DNA from: Prochloraceae cyanobacterium
Lineage (GTDB): Bacteria; Cyanobacteriota; Cyanobacteriia; Cyanobacteriales; JASJDA01
DNA: 33,603 nucleotides
NCBI GenBank assembly: GCA_030065755.1
Contig: JASJDA010000032.1
Span: forward strand, 1 to 33,603
Direction: 5' to 3'
In this document: positions 1 through 7,244 of the stretch, piece after piece
Layout of the letters: each line of letters starts with the position of its first letter
How positions within the stretch are numbered: the stretch's first letter is position 1
Translations under genes and position numbers: made by a program
Notes under the pieces: generated by a model
What the model saw: only the letters and a program-made list of their open reading frames with translations
What the model was told of the DNA's origin: nothing
Database searches by the model: none

Positions 1-18
1 AAGTCAGAATCTAAAAAA
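1..18 (-). CDS. tnpB: TnpB, second exon (partial, runs off left edge)
   Basis: These 18 bases follow the predicted 3' splice site of the group II intron. Joined to the first exon (which ends with two bases of a codon, AG), they read Ser-Phe-Leu-Asp-Ser-Asp. This completes the TnpB-family motif YTS-x-x-S-F-L-D-x-D. The other nearby joins I tried gave a stop or a poorer match. The zinc-finger and last RuvC motif of TnpB should lie further left, outside the window. Confidence 0.7.
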
Positions 19-59
19 ATTAAAGTCAGTGAAGAGGTCGCCCCCTCCACTGCTCTCCA

Positions 60-93
60 AAACCGTGCTTGATACTTTCGCATCACACGGCTC
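60..93 (-). ncRNA. Group II intron domain V
   Basis: A 34-nt hairpin on the minus strand starts GAGCCGUGUGAUGCGAAAGU and ends CACGGUUU. It has the AGC catalytic triad at the base and a GAAA tetraloop, the hallmarks of domain V. A domain VI stem (CAGUGGAG pairing with CUUCACUG) follows at about 52-27, with an unpaired A just after it as the candidate branch point. Confidence 0.9.
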
Positions 94-123
94 CTCAATG
101 AAACAGCGCTTGTCATGCGCACG

Positions 124-2192
124 TCAATCAGAAAATTTGTACATTATGTACTCATTTCCGTCAGGATTTCTCCCCCAAATTCGACCAAATTTATCGGCTG
201 TGTAGGGAACATCGTCAACCCAAATGAAGTTAACTTTATCCCATGCCCTTGAGAACTTTTCGCCCCATTTCTGTGACTCATAATTCTTGATTTTTATTAA
301 GTCTAATTTGGTCTTTTCGTCGTGACAATGTCGATGAAGAAGTTGCCAGTTTTTATACTCATCCTTGCCGCCAATGGCTTTTGGGTTGATATGGTCTAAC
401 TCTATTAAATCTTCATCCATAAAGAACAATCCGCAGTGGGTACATTTCCCTTTTTGCTTCTTGAGCAATGATGCTGTTCGCATTGGCATCTCAGGGTGTT
501 CTCCCATTCTTGTACTCCAATATGTGAGATTTCCTTCATATAGGCTGGCATTTCCTTTTATTTTGGTATGAATTTTGGCTTTGAATGAGCCATATTCTAA
601 TAAGGCAAATGCGTTTTTCTCACTTCTTGTGGAGAATACCCAATTTCTATTTCCTATTTTGTGAAAATATTTATTGGAAATCCAGTGTTTTCCTTTATTA
701 GGGTGTCTTCTCCTTGCCCATCTTTGTAACTTCCAATATATTTGGAAATCCATTCGATAGAATACCTTAGAGGGGCATCCTATAGAAAAGTAATTGCACC
801 ATCCTCTGATTATGGGGTTTAGGTTTTTGATTAACATATATTGCGGTTTGGCTCTATGTTTATCAATGACCTCTTTTATTTTCTGGTAATGTGCTTTTTG
901 GCTTTCTTTTGATGGGGTTATAATCGTGCTGAAACCTAGCAGTTGACCATTTGTATTCTTTCCAGACGTATATTTCCCTGATTTGAATTGTCGGATGTTG
1001 AAGCCAAGAAAATTTAGTCCTGCTTTTTGTCCTTCATATTCGTTTAAGGTGTGTATTAGTCTGGTTTTACTAGGTTTGATTTCTAATCCCATGTCTTTTA
1101 ACCATTCCGAGATAACTTCCTTACATCTTTGAACAACGGCTAGACTTTCGTGAATGATTACGAAATCATCGGCATATCGTATCAGTGAGACTGACCTTCT
1201 TCTTAATGAGATGCTTAAAAGGTGACCCTTTTTGTTTCTCATGTTGAATTCTTTTGCCAGTTCCTTTATACGATTTTCCATGCCGTGGAGGGCGATATTT
1301 GCCAATAGAGGTGATATCACGCCTCCTTGTGGTGTACCCTCGAATGTTTCGGAGAACTCTTTCTTATCCATAACACCAGCTTTTAGCCATGCTCGGATTT
1401 GTTTCCGTAGGGTTGGATAAGTATTTAATTTTTCTAAGAGCCGTTTATGGTTGATTTTATCAAAGCATTTGGCTATGTCGGCATCCAATACATATTTAGG
1501 TTTGTATCTGATGGCGTTAAAAATTGCTCCGATAGCGTCGTGACATGAGCGTCCTGGTCTGAAACCGTATGAGTTTGGTTCAAATTTGGCTTCCCATTCT
1601 GGTTCTAGTGCCAGTTTGACAAGAGCTTGTGTTGCTCGGTCTTTTATTGTGGGTATACCTAGCGGTCGTTTTTCATCCTTCCCAGGTTTGGGAATCCATA
1701 CCCTCCGAGTCGGATTAACCTTGGTATTCAGTGTTAGTTTACTCACCAGGGACAGTCGTTGCTTGGGGGTTAACGATTTGACACCGTCTACTCCTGCTGT
1801 CTTCTTTCCTTGGTTATCCTGAGTAACTCGACGAACGGCTAGGCATTTTGCCGCCCAGGATTTAGTTAGCAATTTTTGGAGTCTGCGAACCGTCTTGACA
1901 TCACCACGACGTGACGCTTTGTATATTCGTTTTTGAAGCTTAAATACGCTTCTTTCTAGCTGATGCCAGGGCTACAAAAAAATATGACAAAGTAGGACAG
2001 TCTTGGACAAAATTACCCTCTTTTTTACTTATATTTTAGTACTTATGTATTGAAAAGAGGGTAATTTTGTCCCCCCTCACGAAAAAACTCCTAGTTTCAA
2101 ACCTATAGCTGGTAAAGACTGTCCTACTTTGTCCAATATTTCTCTCGGGGAATTGTATTCCATTTATACTCTGGTTTTTCAACCTCATTCAT
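124..2192 (-). pseudogene. ltrA: Group II intron reverse transcriptase/maturase (LtrA-like, HNH), split by a small element
   Basis: The gene begins at ATG 2192 and encodes 15 residues (MNEVEKPEYKWNTIP). It is interrupted by a TIR element at 1972-2147, and resumes at 1968 as WHQLERSVFKLQKR. Removing the insert and one copy of its GGG duplication gives one frame of about 629 residues. The remainder has the RT-0 motif (VRRVTQDNQGKKTAG), the TPQGG motif, the YADD active site, the maturase X region (IRGWCNYF) and a C-terminal HNH domain with CxxC and HxxC. As it stands, the first frame runs into a stop inside the insert, and the second has an in-frame stop just upstream. Only a 582-residue product from a TTG at 1872 is open, lacking 47 N-terminal residues. 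I therefore call it broken, with the caveat that an internal start could give a partly active protein. Confidence 0.85.
1972..2147. mobile_element. MITE-like element with nested inverted repeats, inserted in the maturase gene
   Basis: The outer arms GACAAAGTAGGACAGTCTT (1986-2004) and its exact complement (2115-2133) enclose inner arms GGACAAAATTACCCTCTTTT (2005-2024) and its exact complement (2053-2072). The left arms are adjacent, and the right arms are 42 nt apart. The outer ends are imperfectly repeated (CTACAAAAAAATAT / CGAGAGAAATATT). GGG flanks both sides (1969-1971 and 2148-2150) and is the likely target duplication. No coding capacity is seen. Excision restores the host reading frame exactly, which sets the boundaries independently of the repeats. 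Confidence 0.8.
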
Positions 2193-2855
2193 AACGTATT
2201 TACTTCTACTTGAGACTATACATTCCATCTCACCGTGAGTCTGTCTGCATATCCTTATCATTACAATAAGGCTTTGGCTTCTGACCCAATCTTTCCCAAC
2301 TGCTGCCTATCTATTTAGATAGAGTTTTGCGTCTTGGATGACTACTTACCGAATCGACCTTGGGTAAGAGTAGACAGTTGGGTTACTTCGTTCCTAACAA
2401 CCATTGTTTTGTTTCTTTAGGATGGTACTTTCCGCCTTATGTTTCGGGTGACACATATCCGATTGGGAGCAGACCCCTCGGATACCCTTAGTTTTTGACC
2501 TTTTGGTACTCCCAGTGTTTCAGCCTTTTTTCACTGGTTCTCAGTCAAGACGGTTCAAACGTACCTTTGTCTTCCTATCCATAGAAACCTGCTCAGGTGG
2601 CATTGACTTAAGGCTAAGTTAACCTTTACCCTTTCATCCCTGCTTCACGGATTGATGTCCATTCTCTACCGTGAGGGAAGCGCTTTCATCCTTGTGTCTA
2701 GAAGGTTGGGTTTGAATTTTCTAGGATACTCATTCTCACCAACATGGTTATTAAGTTGTCATCTGTTGAGGATTAAAGTGCGAACTCTACCTTATGGTTA
2801 CTCAACAGAAGCCAGTTTTCCCCCTGTTTCCAGGTTTAAACTGAACGAATCGCAC

Positions 2856-3943
2856 CTACTGATTGAGGTATAAGATTCTTCGGTTTCAGTAAAAATAATT
2901 CCTGCTGATTCTGCTAATTCTTTTATTCTGTTTTTTAGTCGAGCTGTGGGTATTTGTACAAAATTTTGATTGTTGCGTTTACCTAAATTTGATTCGTTTT
3001 TTACTCCTTGTCCCCAACCAAATACTATATTACCAATATGGTGATTTAGACAATAGTTAATGATAAACCGTGCAGCTTTATTAACCGCATCTCTCATTTG
3101 ACAGTTACGTTTATGGGTTATCTCATCTAAATACTTGTCCCAATAAAAGTCAGATTTGTTTTTCTTATACTTGGCTACTGCTTTGTTATATCTTTGATTA
3201 ATTGACTTAATTTTACGACCGCAGACGATGAAACTTTTACCAAAACTACTAACAGTAGTTAGCCAGTTAGTACCCCCTGGATCTATACCAATAGCTTGCT
3301 TGTAATCTAACTGTTTTGTTGTCAAGAGTTCAGTTTTATAAACATATTCAGCCCAAACTTTTCCGACTGCTGGAACTATTCTAACTTCTGCTAATTGAGA
3401 GGAACTAAAACCAGAACCTGAAGAAATATTGATTTCCTTGTTAACAAGTTCTGAGTTACATTCTCTGCTAATAGCCAACTTACAAAATCCTTCGTACTCG
3501 TTATACTTGACTGCTTGAGCTGGAAAAACAACTTGATACAATCCGAGCTTCCTGCGATAGTTAGGTATTCGCGGTTTTTGTTCGATTTCACCTTGCCAAT
3601 ACTTTTTGAGCAATTGGTTATAACTAGTTATTCCTTCTACTATACTTTTAAGACATTGCTGTGCTTGTTGTCCTCCTATGCCTATATAATGTTTATTACT
3701 TTTAAAATCCTTGCATAGTTGAGCATAACTAGCTTTGACATATCGGCTTTTAAAAGCACTCCTGTATTGGTCGTCACGGTCAAAAAAAGTACGAGTTTCA
3801 CATTGCTCGAAGTGAGCTTGTCTAACTGCGAACAAAGCCGAATTATAGAGACTATTTGATTGATAGCAGCACCATAGCAAATAGGCTTCGGCTTCATCGT
3901 CTATGTTTCCTGTTAATAGTATCTTCTGGGTATGATATTTCAT
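2856..3943 (-). CDS. tnpB: IS200/IS605-type TnpB, first exon
   Basis: TnpB is the RNA-guided, RuvC-fold nuclease carried by IS200/IS605-type elements. This exon gives 362 complete codons plus two bases. Residues 1-210 are the usual basic N-terminal half. RuvC-I is GIDPGGTNW with the catalytic Asp at 221. Further on come NLGKRNNQNFVQIP and TETEESYTS. The glutamate normally found in a V-x-E-D-L motif is replaced by VFGWGQG. Acid residues in TEESYTS could take its place, as in TnpBs reported to have a rearranged active site. The open frame continues 19 codons into the intron (to 2798), but that tail is intron sequence. Start is ATG 3943, and an RHH gene is divergent 38 bp away. No TnpA (Y1 transposase) is in the window. 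Confidence 0.88.
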
Positions 3944-3981
3944 GTTAATATCATACCATAGCGTACTAACAATGTATATAC

Positions 3982-4128
3982 GTGAGTAAGAAAATTTTTA
4001 GCATTAGATTAAGTCCTAGAAGATTAGAAAAACTAAGACTATATGCCGCGCAAAAAGATAAAACTATGACTCAGCTAATAGAAGATTGGATAGACAGATT
4101 AAAACTAGAAGAGGATACGCGAGGCTAA
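3982..4128 (+). CDS. Small ribbon-helix-helix protein next to tnpB
   Basis: A 48-residue product begins at GTG 3982. An ATG at 3972 meets a stop after five codons, so it is not the start. The N-terminal strand-like stretch KIFSIRLSPRRLEKLRLYA, followed by a helix with TMTQLIEDWIDRL, fits the RHH/CopG DNA-binding fold (arginine-rich beta strand, then two helices). It is divergent from tnpB with a 38-bp spacer and ends at the foot of a hairpin typical of IS605 ends. A second copy of the same arrangement, without tnpB, sits at 6560-6691. Likely role: an accessory or regulatory protein of the element. That is inference. No strong ribosome-binding site is visible. Confidence 0.55.
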   Translation: MSKKIFSIRLSPRRLEKLRLYAAQKDKTMTQLIEDWIDRLKLEEDTRG

Positions 4129-4236
4129 AGCCTAGTTCTTGTTTTCATCCTACGGTTTCAAACCTTAGCCTCTCAACTGCAACATTTTACGGTAGATTAT
4201 TTGTTGACCTACTCCCACGGCTGAAAGCAGGTGGGA
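4121..4236. repeat. IS200/IS605-type end hairpins
   Basis: GAGGCTAA (4121-4128) pairs with TTAGCCTC near 4164-4173. Inside lies a short palindrome around GGTTTCAAACC, and CTCAACTG follows. A second hairpin, TCCCAC (4213-4218) with GTGGGA (4231-4236), has the loop GGCTGAAAGCAG, a form common at IS605-type ends in cyanobacteria. Together they look like one end of the tnpB element plus the remains of another end. The exact cleavage site is not determined. Confidence 0.45.
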
Positions 4237-4264
4237 TTTGAGGCGTGTTTGAGAGATTGCAACC

Positions 4265-4454
4265 CACCTTCCGCACGTCAAGTTGTCATATGCCTTGTAG
4301 TATATTTTTAGGCTATTTTCGCCCACCGCTACGCCGATCCCTTTGGGATCGCCAACTGAGTAAAATGCGGGAGCGCAAGCGCTGCTGCAAGCAGTTCGCA
4401 AAATAGCCCCAAATAGGCAATCTTCATATATTACATTTTGACGTGCGCAAGGTG
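4265..4454. mobile_element. 190-bp repeat element with terminal inverted repeats (copy 1)
   Basis: The left end CACCTTCCGCACGTCAA and the right end (complement) CACCTTGCGCACGTCAA are terminal inverted repeats. Similarity continues inward to the GGCTATTTT blocks at about 4311 and 4401. The centre holds GGGATCGCCAACTGAG and the GCGCAAGCGCTGCTGCAAGC block. A 78-codon open frame across it (4401-4165) is an accident of the GC-rich centre. The right end touches the stop codon of the next gene. Non-autonomous, MITE-like. The same sequence recurs inverted at 6420. Confidence 0.7.
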
Positions 4455-4456
4455 AA

Positions 4457-4828
4457 TTACTCGTAAAACTTATGATTTGAGTTAAGAGAGGCGAGTTCTT
4501 TTTCTAAGTTTTGATTAGAGGGAGGGGTCAGATGAGAATTAACAGTGTTTTGTGGGTCAGATTTTGGCTTAGATTTTTGTGAAGAAGATTTCTGTTGGTC
4601 TTTTAGAGATAGTCCAGTACCTAGTAAGACTCCTGCTCCAGTGATAGCGACAGTTACTACCACTAGTGTATCGACTAGATGTTGGGGTAAAGAATCTCTA
4701 ACTTGGGGAAGCTTTTCGATCTGAGTTGGAGCTTCATTAGGAGCGGCTAGAGTTGCACTTTGGCTGAATACGTTAAGGAGCAATCCTAATGCTGTAGCGG
4801 TTAATAATTTAAGAGTATTTGATTTCAT
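4457..4828 (-). CDS. Small exported or membrane-anchored protein, unknown
   Basis: 123 residues. The N-terminus (KLLTATALGLLLNVFSQSA, then LAAPNEA) is a good Sec signal peptide, probably cleaved after about residue 28. A second hydrophobic helix at about 53-75 (TLVVVTVAITGAGVLLGTG) would anchor the mature protein. The C-terminal half is polar and rich in Ser, Lys, Gln and Asn, so it is probably disordered. I do not recognise the family. Its stop codon overlaps the edge of repeat element copy 1. Its upstream region (4878-4914) shares a 38-bp block with the HAD gene at 5800, suggesting common control. Confidence 0.6.
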   Translation of the reverse strand: MKSNTLKLLTATALGLLLNVFSQSATLAAPNEAPTQIEKLPQVRDSLPQHLVDTLVVVTVAITGAGVLLGTGLSLKDQQKSSSQKSKPKSDPQNTVNSHLTPPSNQNLEKELASLNSNHKFYE

Positions 4829-5286
4829 TTTATTTAATTTTGTTAGGGGAATTTTTGCGGGGATTTACTTATGTATATATATTAAGTTATGTTGATATAT
4901 ATAATCAGTGATCTGTGCAACAGAAATGTGAGGATCTCTCTTGATAATAAATAGAGATCTGGTATGAAAAACATCTAAGATAATCAAAAAGATTAAGTTA
5001 ATAGAAAAAAAATATTAATATTGATTATAGTTCTGATGAAGAAAGCTTTATTGATTAAAAATTTAAATAATATAAATAAGAAAAAAATCTGGACAAGAAA
5101 GATTGTTCAGACCTCATACTTTGCACCAGAGCGATCGCCAACAATTATCTCCACCAATAAGTATTTACAACTAAAATCCTGACTTATATAAAGTCCAGGA
5201 TGTATAAATAACTTTTAAGTCAAATAATATATTTTAATAGTGACAACCAGTAACAGTTGTGAATAAAAAACTTTTAAGGTAACTGT
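4829..5286. other. 458-bp AT-rich spacer
   Basis: Contains the conserved 38-bp block (4878-4914) upstream of the gene at 4457, and one HIP1-type GCGATCGCC at about 5132. I see no ORF, tRNA or clear terminator. Most of it is A/T-rich sequence with simple hairpin potential. Confidence 0.5.
4878..4914 (-). promoter_or_regulatory. 38-bp upstream block shared with the HAD gene
   Basis: On the minus strand the block runs from CAGATCACTGA to AACTTAATAT. It matches 6334-6371 without gaps at about 30 of 38 positions by eye. It lies about 50-86 bp upstream of the start at 4828, where a promoter or operator would be expected. Confidence 0.45.
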
Positions 5287-5718
5287 TCAAGGGGACAAAA
5301 CAGTTGTATTGGGAGAGTGAGATAATTGGACTTCAAGAGATAAGATTTTAAAAGCATCAATAGTCTTGAAAACGAGTCGATCGCTTAAATTTTGTTGTTG
5401 ATAATCTTGGAGAAAAGTTTCAAATAAGTTGAGATAATTGTAAAGTTTTTCAATCCAGTACTTTTCTTGAGGTTGACGTTTACGCAGATGCAAAAAACTG
5501 ACAATTTTCTGAATTAAGATCAGGAGATGTCTTGCAGTATTTAATTCGATGGGAGTAGTTTGAGAGTCAAGTTGATTTTGATTTTTAAGACTTAAGATTC
5601 TGACGTGTGCGGGGAGGTCGAGTAGCATCGAGTCCGTATGATTAGATAAAATAAGGGGGTAAAATTCCTTAATCTCCCTAGCGAGATAATCATTGAGTCT
5701 TCTGCCAATGTTAGACAT
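5287..5718 (-). CDS. Unknown 143-residue protein
   Basis: A soluble, mostly helical protein with Leu/Ile-rich amphipathic stretches (ARHLLILIQKIVSFLHL and LYNYLNLFETFL). No signal peptide, cysteine motif or domain that I recognise. It lies 81 bp downstream of the HAD gene on the same strand and may be cotranscribed with it. A perfect 7-bp palindrome with a 5-base loop (5735-5753) sits just before its start, in a good position for an operator. ATG at 5718 is the only sensible start. Confidence 0.55.
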   Translation of the reverse strand: MSNIGRRLNDYLAREIKEFYPLILSNHTDSMLLDLPAHVRILSLKNQNQLDSQTTPIELNTARHLLILIQKIVSFLHLRKRQPQEKYWIEKLYNYLNLFETFLQDYQQQNLSDRLVFKTIDAFKILSLEVQLSHSPNTTVLSP

Positions 5719-5734
5719 AAATAAGAGTTTGTGA

Positions 5735-5753
5735 TGGTATGGTAATCATACCA
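5735..5753. promoter_or_regulatory. Palindrome upstream of the 143-residue gene
   Basis: TGGTATG-GTAAT-CATACCA, a perfect 7-bp inverted repeat, ends 17 bp upstream of the ATG at 5718. It is not followed by a T-run on the minus strand, so an operator or RNA hairpin is more likely than a terminator. The half-site CATACCA also occurs as TCATACCAT at about 3950, upstream of tnpB. Confidence 0.35.
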
Positions 5754-5799
5754 GTGGCTGTAAATGGAAAGATCTCACCCTAGACAAATAGAGATGTAA

Positions 5800-6297
5800 T
5801 TAAAGAAGACAAAGGGCGAGGTTGTCTTTTTTCAATTCAGATAAATATTGTTTTAAATCCGATGCGGCACGGAGATCGAAACCATTATAACTATCGGTAA
5901 CAATAACATGAGTATGAGGTGGATAATAGTCTCTAGAATCATCAATGGCCAGCCAAGAATCAGCAGATGCGTTATGAAGTCGTAAGAATTCAATAACCTC
6001 TTGATAGCGGAAGTATTGGGATGGCTCAGTAGTTTCGGTATCTAATAAAGGAGTAAATCCCACGACACGATTGACAATGGTCGGGGAAAAAAAGTTACGA
6101 ACCACTTCTAATGGAAACAGGTCACGCCAGGAGGAGGAAATTCCCACTCTTAGATCTGGATATTGTTGTAAAACATCTTCAAATAGCTGCAAACAAACGG
6201 GGTCAAATTTTAAAAAATATTCAGTGTGAATTGAATTTTCAAATTTCTTTTCAGGAACGAGAACTCCGTCGATATCGAGAAAAACCCACATGGCCAT
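5800..6297 (-). CDS. HAD-fold phosphatase-like protein (HAD_SAK-like)
   Basis: About 165 residues. The N-terminus WVFLDIDGVLVPEKKF is HAD motif I (DxDGV, nucleophile and acid Asp). GISSSWRD is motif II (Ser) of the kind seen in the HAD domain of 'Swiss Army Knife' RNA-repair proteins and related stand-alone cyanobacterial proteins. SWLAIDDSRDY supplies the late Asp pair that binds magnesium. All catalytic residues are present, so it is probably an active phosphohydrolase of unknown substrate. The TTG at 6300 is only an in-frame near-start. ATG 6297 (or 6291) is preferred. It heads a three-gene minus-strand cluster lying between inverted repeat elements. Confidence 0.75.
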   Translation of the reverse strand: MAMWVFLDIDGVLVPEKKFENSIHTEYFLKFDPVCLQLFEDVLQQYPDLRVGISSSWRDLFPLEVVRNFFSPTIVNRVVGFTPLLDTETTEPSQYFRYQEVIEFLRLHNASADSWLAIDDSRDYYPPHTHVIVTDSYNGFDLRAASDLKQYLSELKKDNLALCLL

Positions 6298-6333
6298 CAA
6301 ATATTAATTTTTAATTAAATTTATTTCTATCAA

Positions 6334-6371
6334 CATATTAAGTTAAGTTAATAAAACTTTTCAGTGATCTG
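6334..6371 (-). promoter_or_regulatory. 38-bp upstream block shared with the gene at 4457
   Basis: Second copy of the block at 4878-4914: ATATTAAGTTA and CAGTGATCTG are identical, with the same spacing. It is 37-74 bp upstream of the HAD start. Likely promoter or operator; no factor can be named. Confidence 0.45.
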
Positions 6372-6419
6372 ATGTAGGGGAGTTGGAAAAATTGTTAAAG
6401 TTGCTTTAAAGTTGAAATT

Positions 6420-6557
6420 CACCTTCCGCACGTCAAAATGTAATATATGAAGATTACCCGATCGGGGCTATTTGACGAACTGCTTGCAGCAGCGCTTGCG
6501 CTCCCGCATTTTACTCAGTTGGCGATTCCTTTGGGATCCGCGTAGCGGTGCGCCAAA
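6420..6557. mobile_element. Repeat element copy 2 (inverted, truncated)
   Basis: Begins CACCTTCCGCACGTCAAAAT and continues through the same centre as copy 1, in opposite orientation. It stops after GCGTAGCGGTGCGCC, where RHH-coding sequence begins, so the second terminal repeat is missing. Similarity to copy 1 covers about 135 bp with few differences. Confidence 0.65.
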
Positions 6558-6559
6558 GT

Positions 6560-6691
6560 TTTAGAATCTCAGATGAAGAAGACAAGATAATTAAAGCATA
6601 TTGTCAGTCTCTAGAAAAGACAGAAAATCAAGTAGTTAGAGAATTAATAGCAAAACTTAAAAATAAGAAGGCATCCAAAGGTGCTGTCTAG
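6560..6691 (+). pseudogene. Ribbon-helix-helix gene remnant
   Basis: An open frame without a start codon reads FRISDEEDKIIKAYCQ, then TENQVVRELIAKL, and ends TAG at 6691. This is the same strand-helix-helix layout as the RHH gene at 3982 but a different sequence. The 5' end is lost at the junction with the truncated repeat element. It is followed at once by an IS605-type hairpin (6700-6718) and CAACTGAG, just as the first RHH gene is followed by CTCAACTG. Confidence 0.5.
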
Positions 6692-6699
6692 TTTTCATA

Positions 6700-6718
6700 C
6701 CACGGGTAAACCACGTGG
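6700..6718. repeat. IS605-like end hairpin
   Basis: CCACG pairs with CGTGG around the loop GGTAAACCA, followed by GCTTTCAACTGAG. Position and flanks parallel the hairpin after the RHH gene at 3982. No transposase gene is nearby, so this is a solo end or relic. Confidence 0.4.
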
Positions 6719-6854
6719 GCTTTCAACTGAGTCGATGACTGTAAGTTTTAAGTCGTTATTTTTAATCTAATATTAAAACAAATTATTTAGGCAAGAAGTG
6801 TATTATACAATCGTGTTTCTTACATTATTGCGATAGATATTCTTCTTTGTTGAC

Positions 6855-7244
6855 ATGAAAAACTTCATCATATCGACTTTAACCATAATCACTTTAGCAG
6901 TAGTTCCTTTTTCTGCATCAGCACAGATAAATCGAAATCGAACCGAGCCAAACTACGAAAACTCTAAGGTTATGACGATTTCTCCGGTCGAACTCAATCG
7001 AGCCAAAAATTGGGCGCGTCAAGCTGCAGAACAAGCTAATGGCGGTCTGAACCGATATCGTGCTGAACAAATGATGCACCGAACTTTGACTCCATCTGAA
7101 TACACAAATAATGGCGACGGCAGTCTCACATTTAATTTTACGGGGAGAACTCCTTACTCTTCTACTTATACGATCGAGAGTGTAGTTACAGTAGACCTCA
7201 ATAATAATGAAGTCACTGTAGATTACAACGGTCCAATTCGTTAA
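6855..7244 (+). CDS. Secreted protein of unknown function
   Basis: 129 residues. A clear signal peptide (FIISTLTIITLAVVPFSASAQ) is cleaved after about residue 23, so the product goes to the periplasm or outside. The mature part has a helical stretch (NRAKNWARQAAEQANGGLNRYRAEQMMH) and a beta-rich C-terminus ending TVDYNGPIR. I believe this is a conserved cyanobacterial type, but no function is known to me. No cysteines in the mature chain. It converges, with a four-base overlap, on the PstS fragment on the other strand. Confidence 0.65.
   Translation: MKNFIISTLTIITLAVVPFSASAQINRNRTEPNYENSKVMTISPVELNRAKNWARQAAEQANGGLNRYRAEQMMHRTLTPSEYTNNGDGSLTFNFTGRTPYSSTYTIESVVTVDLNNNEVTVDYNGPIR

Larger units (their letters stand above)
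19..2855 (-). mobile_element. Group II intron inserted in tnpB (with ORF in domain IV)
   Basis: The 5' end is GTGCG at 2855-2851. A 34-nt domain V is at 93-60, with GAGCCG, a GAAA-type cap and the closing CGGUUU. A domain VI hairpin follows (about 57-27), and the 3' end CUUUAAU finishes at 19. The distance from the 5' end to the maturase ATG at 2192 is 663 nt, normal for these introns. Length is 2837 nt, or about 2.66 kb without the small element inside it. It lies in the same orientation as tnpB, so it could be spliced from the tnpB transcript. I could not assign exon-binding sites convincingly by eye. The intron resembles the HNH-carrying cyanobacterial maturase introns. Whether it still splices depends on a maturase supplied in trans, because its own gene is broken. 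Confidence 0.88.
6301..6854. other. 554-bp spacer made of mobile-element relics
   Basis: From left to right: the HAD promoter block, truncated repeat element copy 2, an RHH gene remnant and an IS605-like hairpin. About 130 bp of AT-rich sequence then leads to the secreted-protein gene at 6855. Nothing else is recognised. Confidence 0.5.

Noticed and set aside
2798-2855. Last 19 codons of the tnpB open frame as real protein
   Set aside because: They begin exactly at the intron's GTGCG and lack the conserved SFLD motif; they are intron sequence.
2652-2873. 73-codon plus-strand frame
   Set aside because: It is antisense to the intron's 5' domain I and the end of the tnpB exon; shadow.
4165-4401. 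78-codon open frame on the minus strand
   Set aside because: It lies almost wholly within the repeat element and reads through its GC-rich palindromic centre; there is no protein-like pattern.
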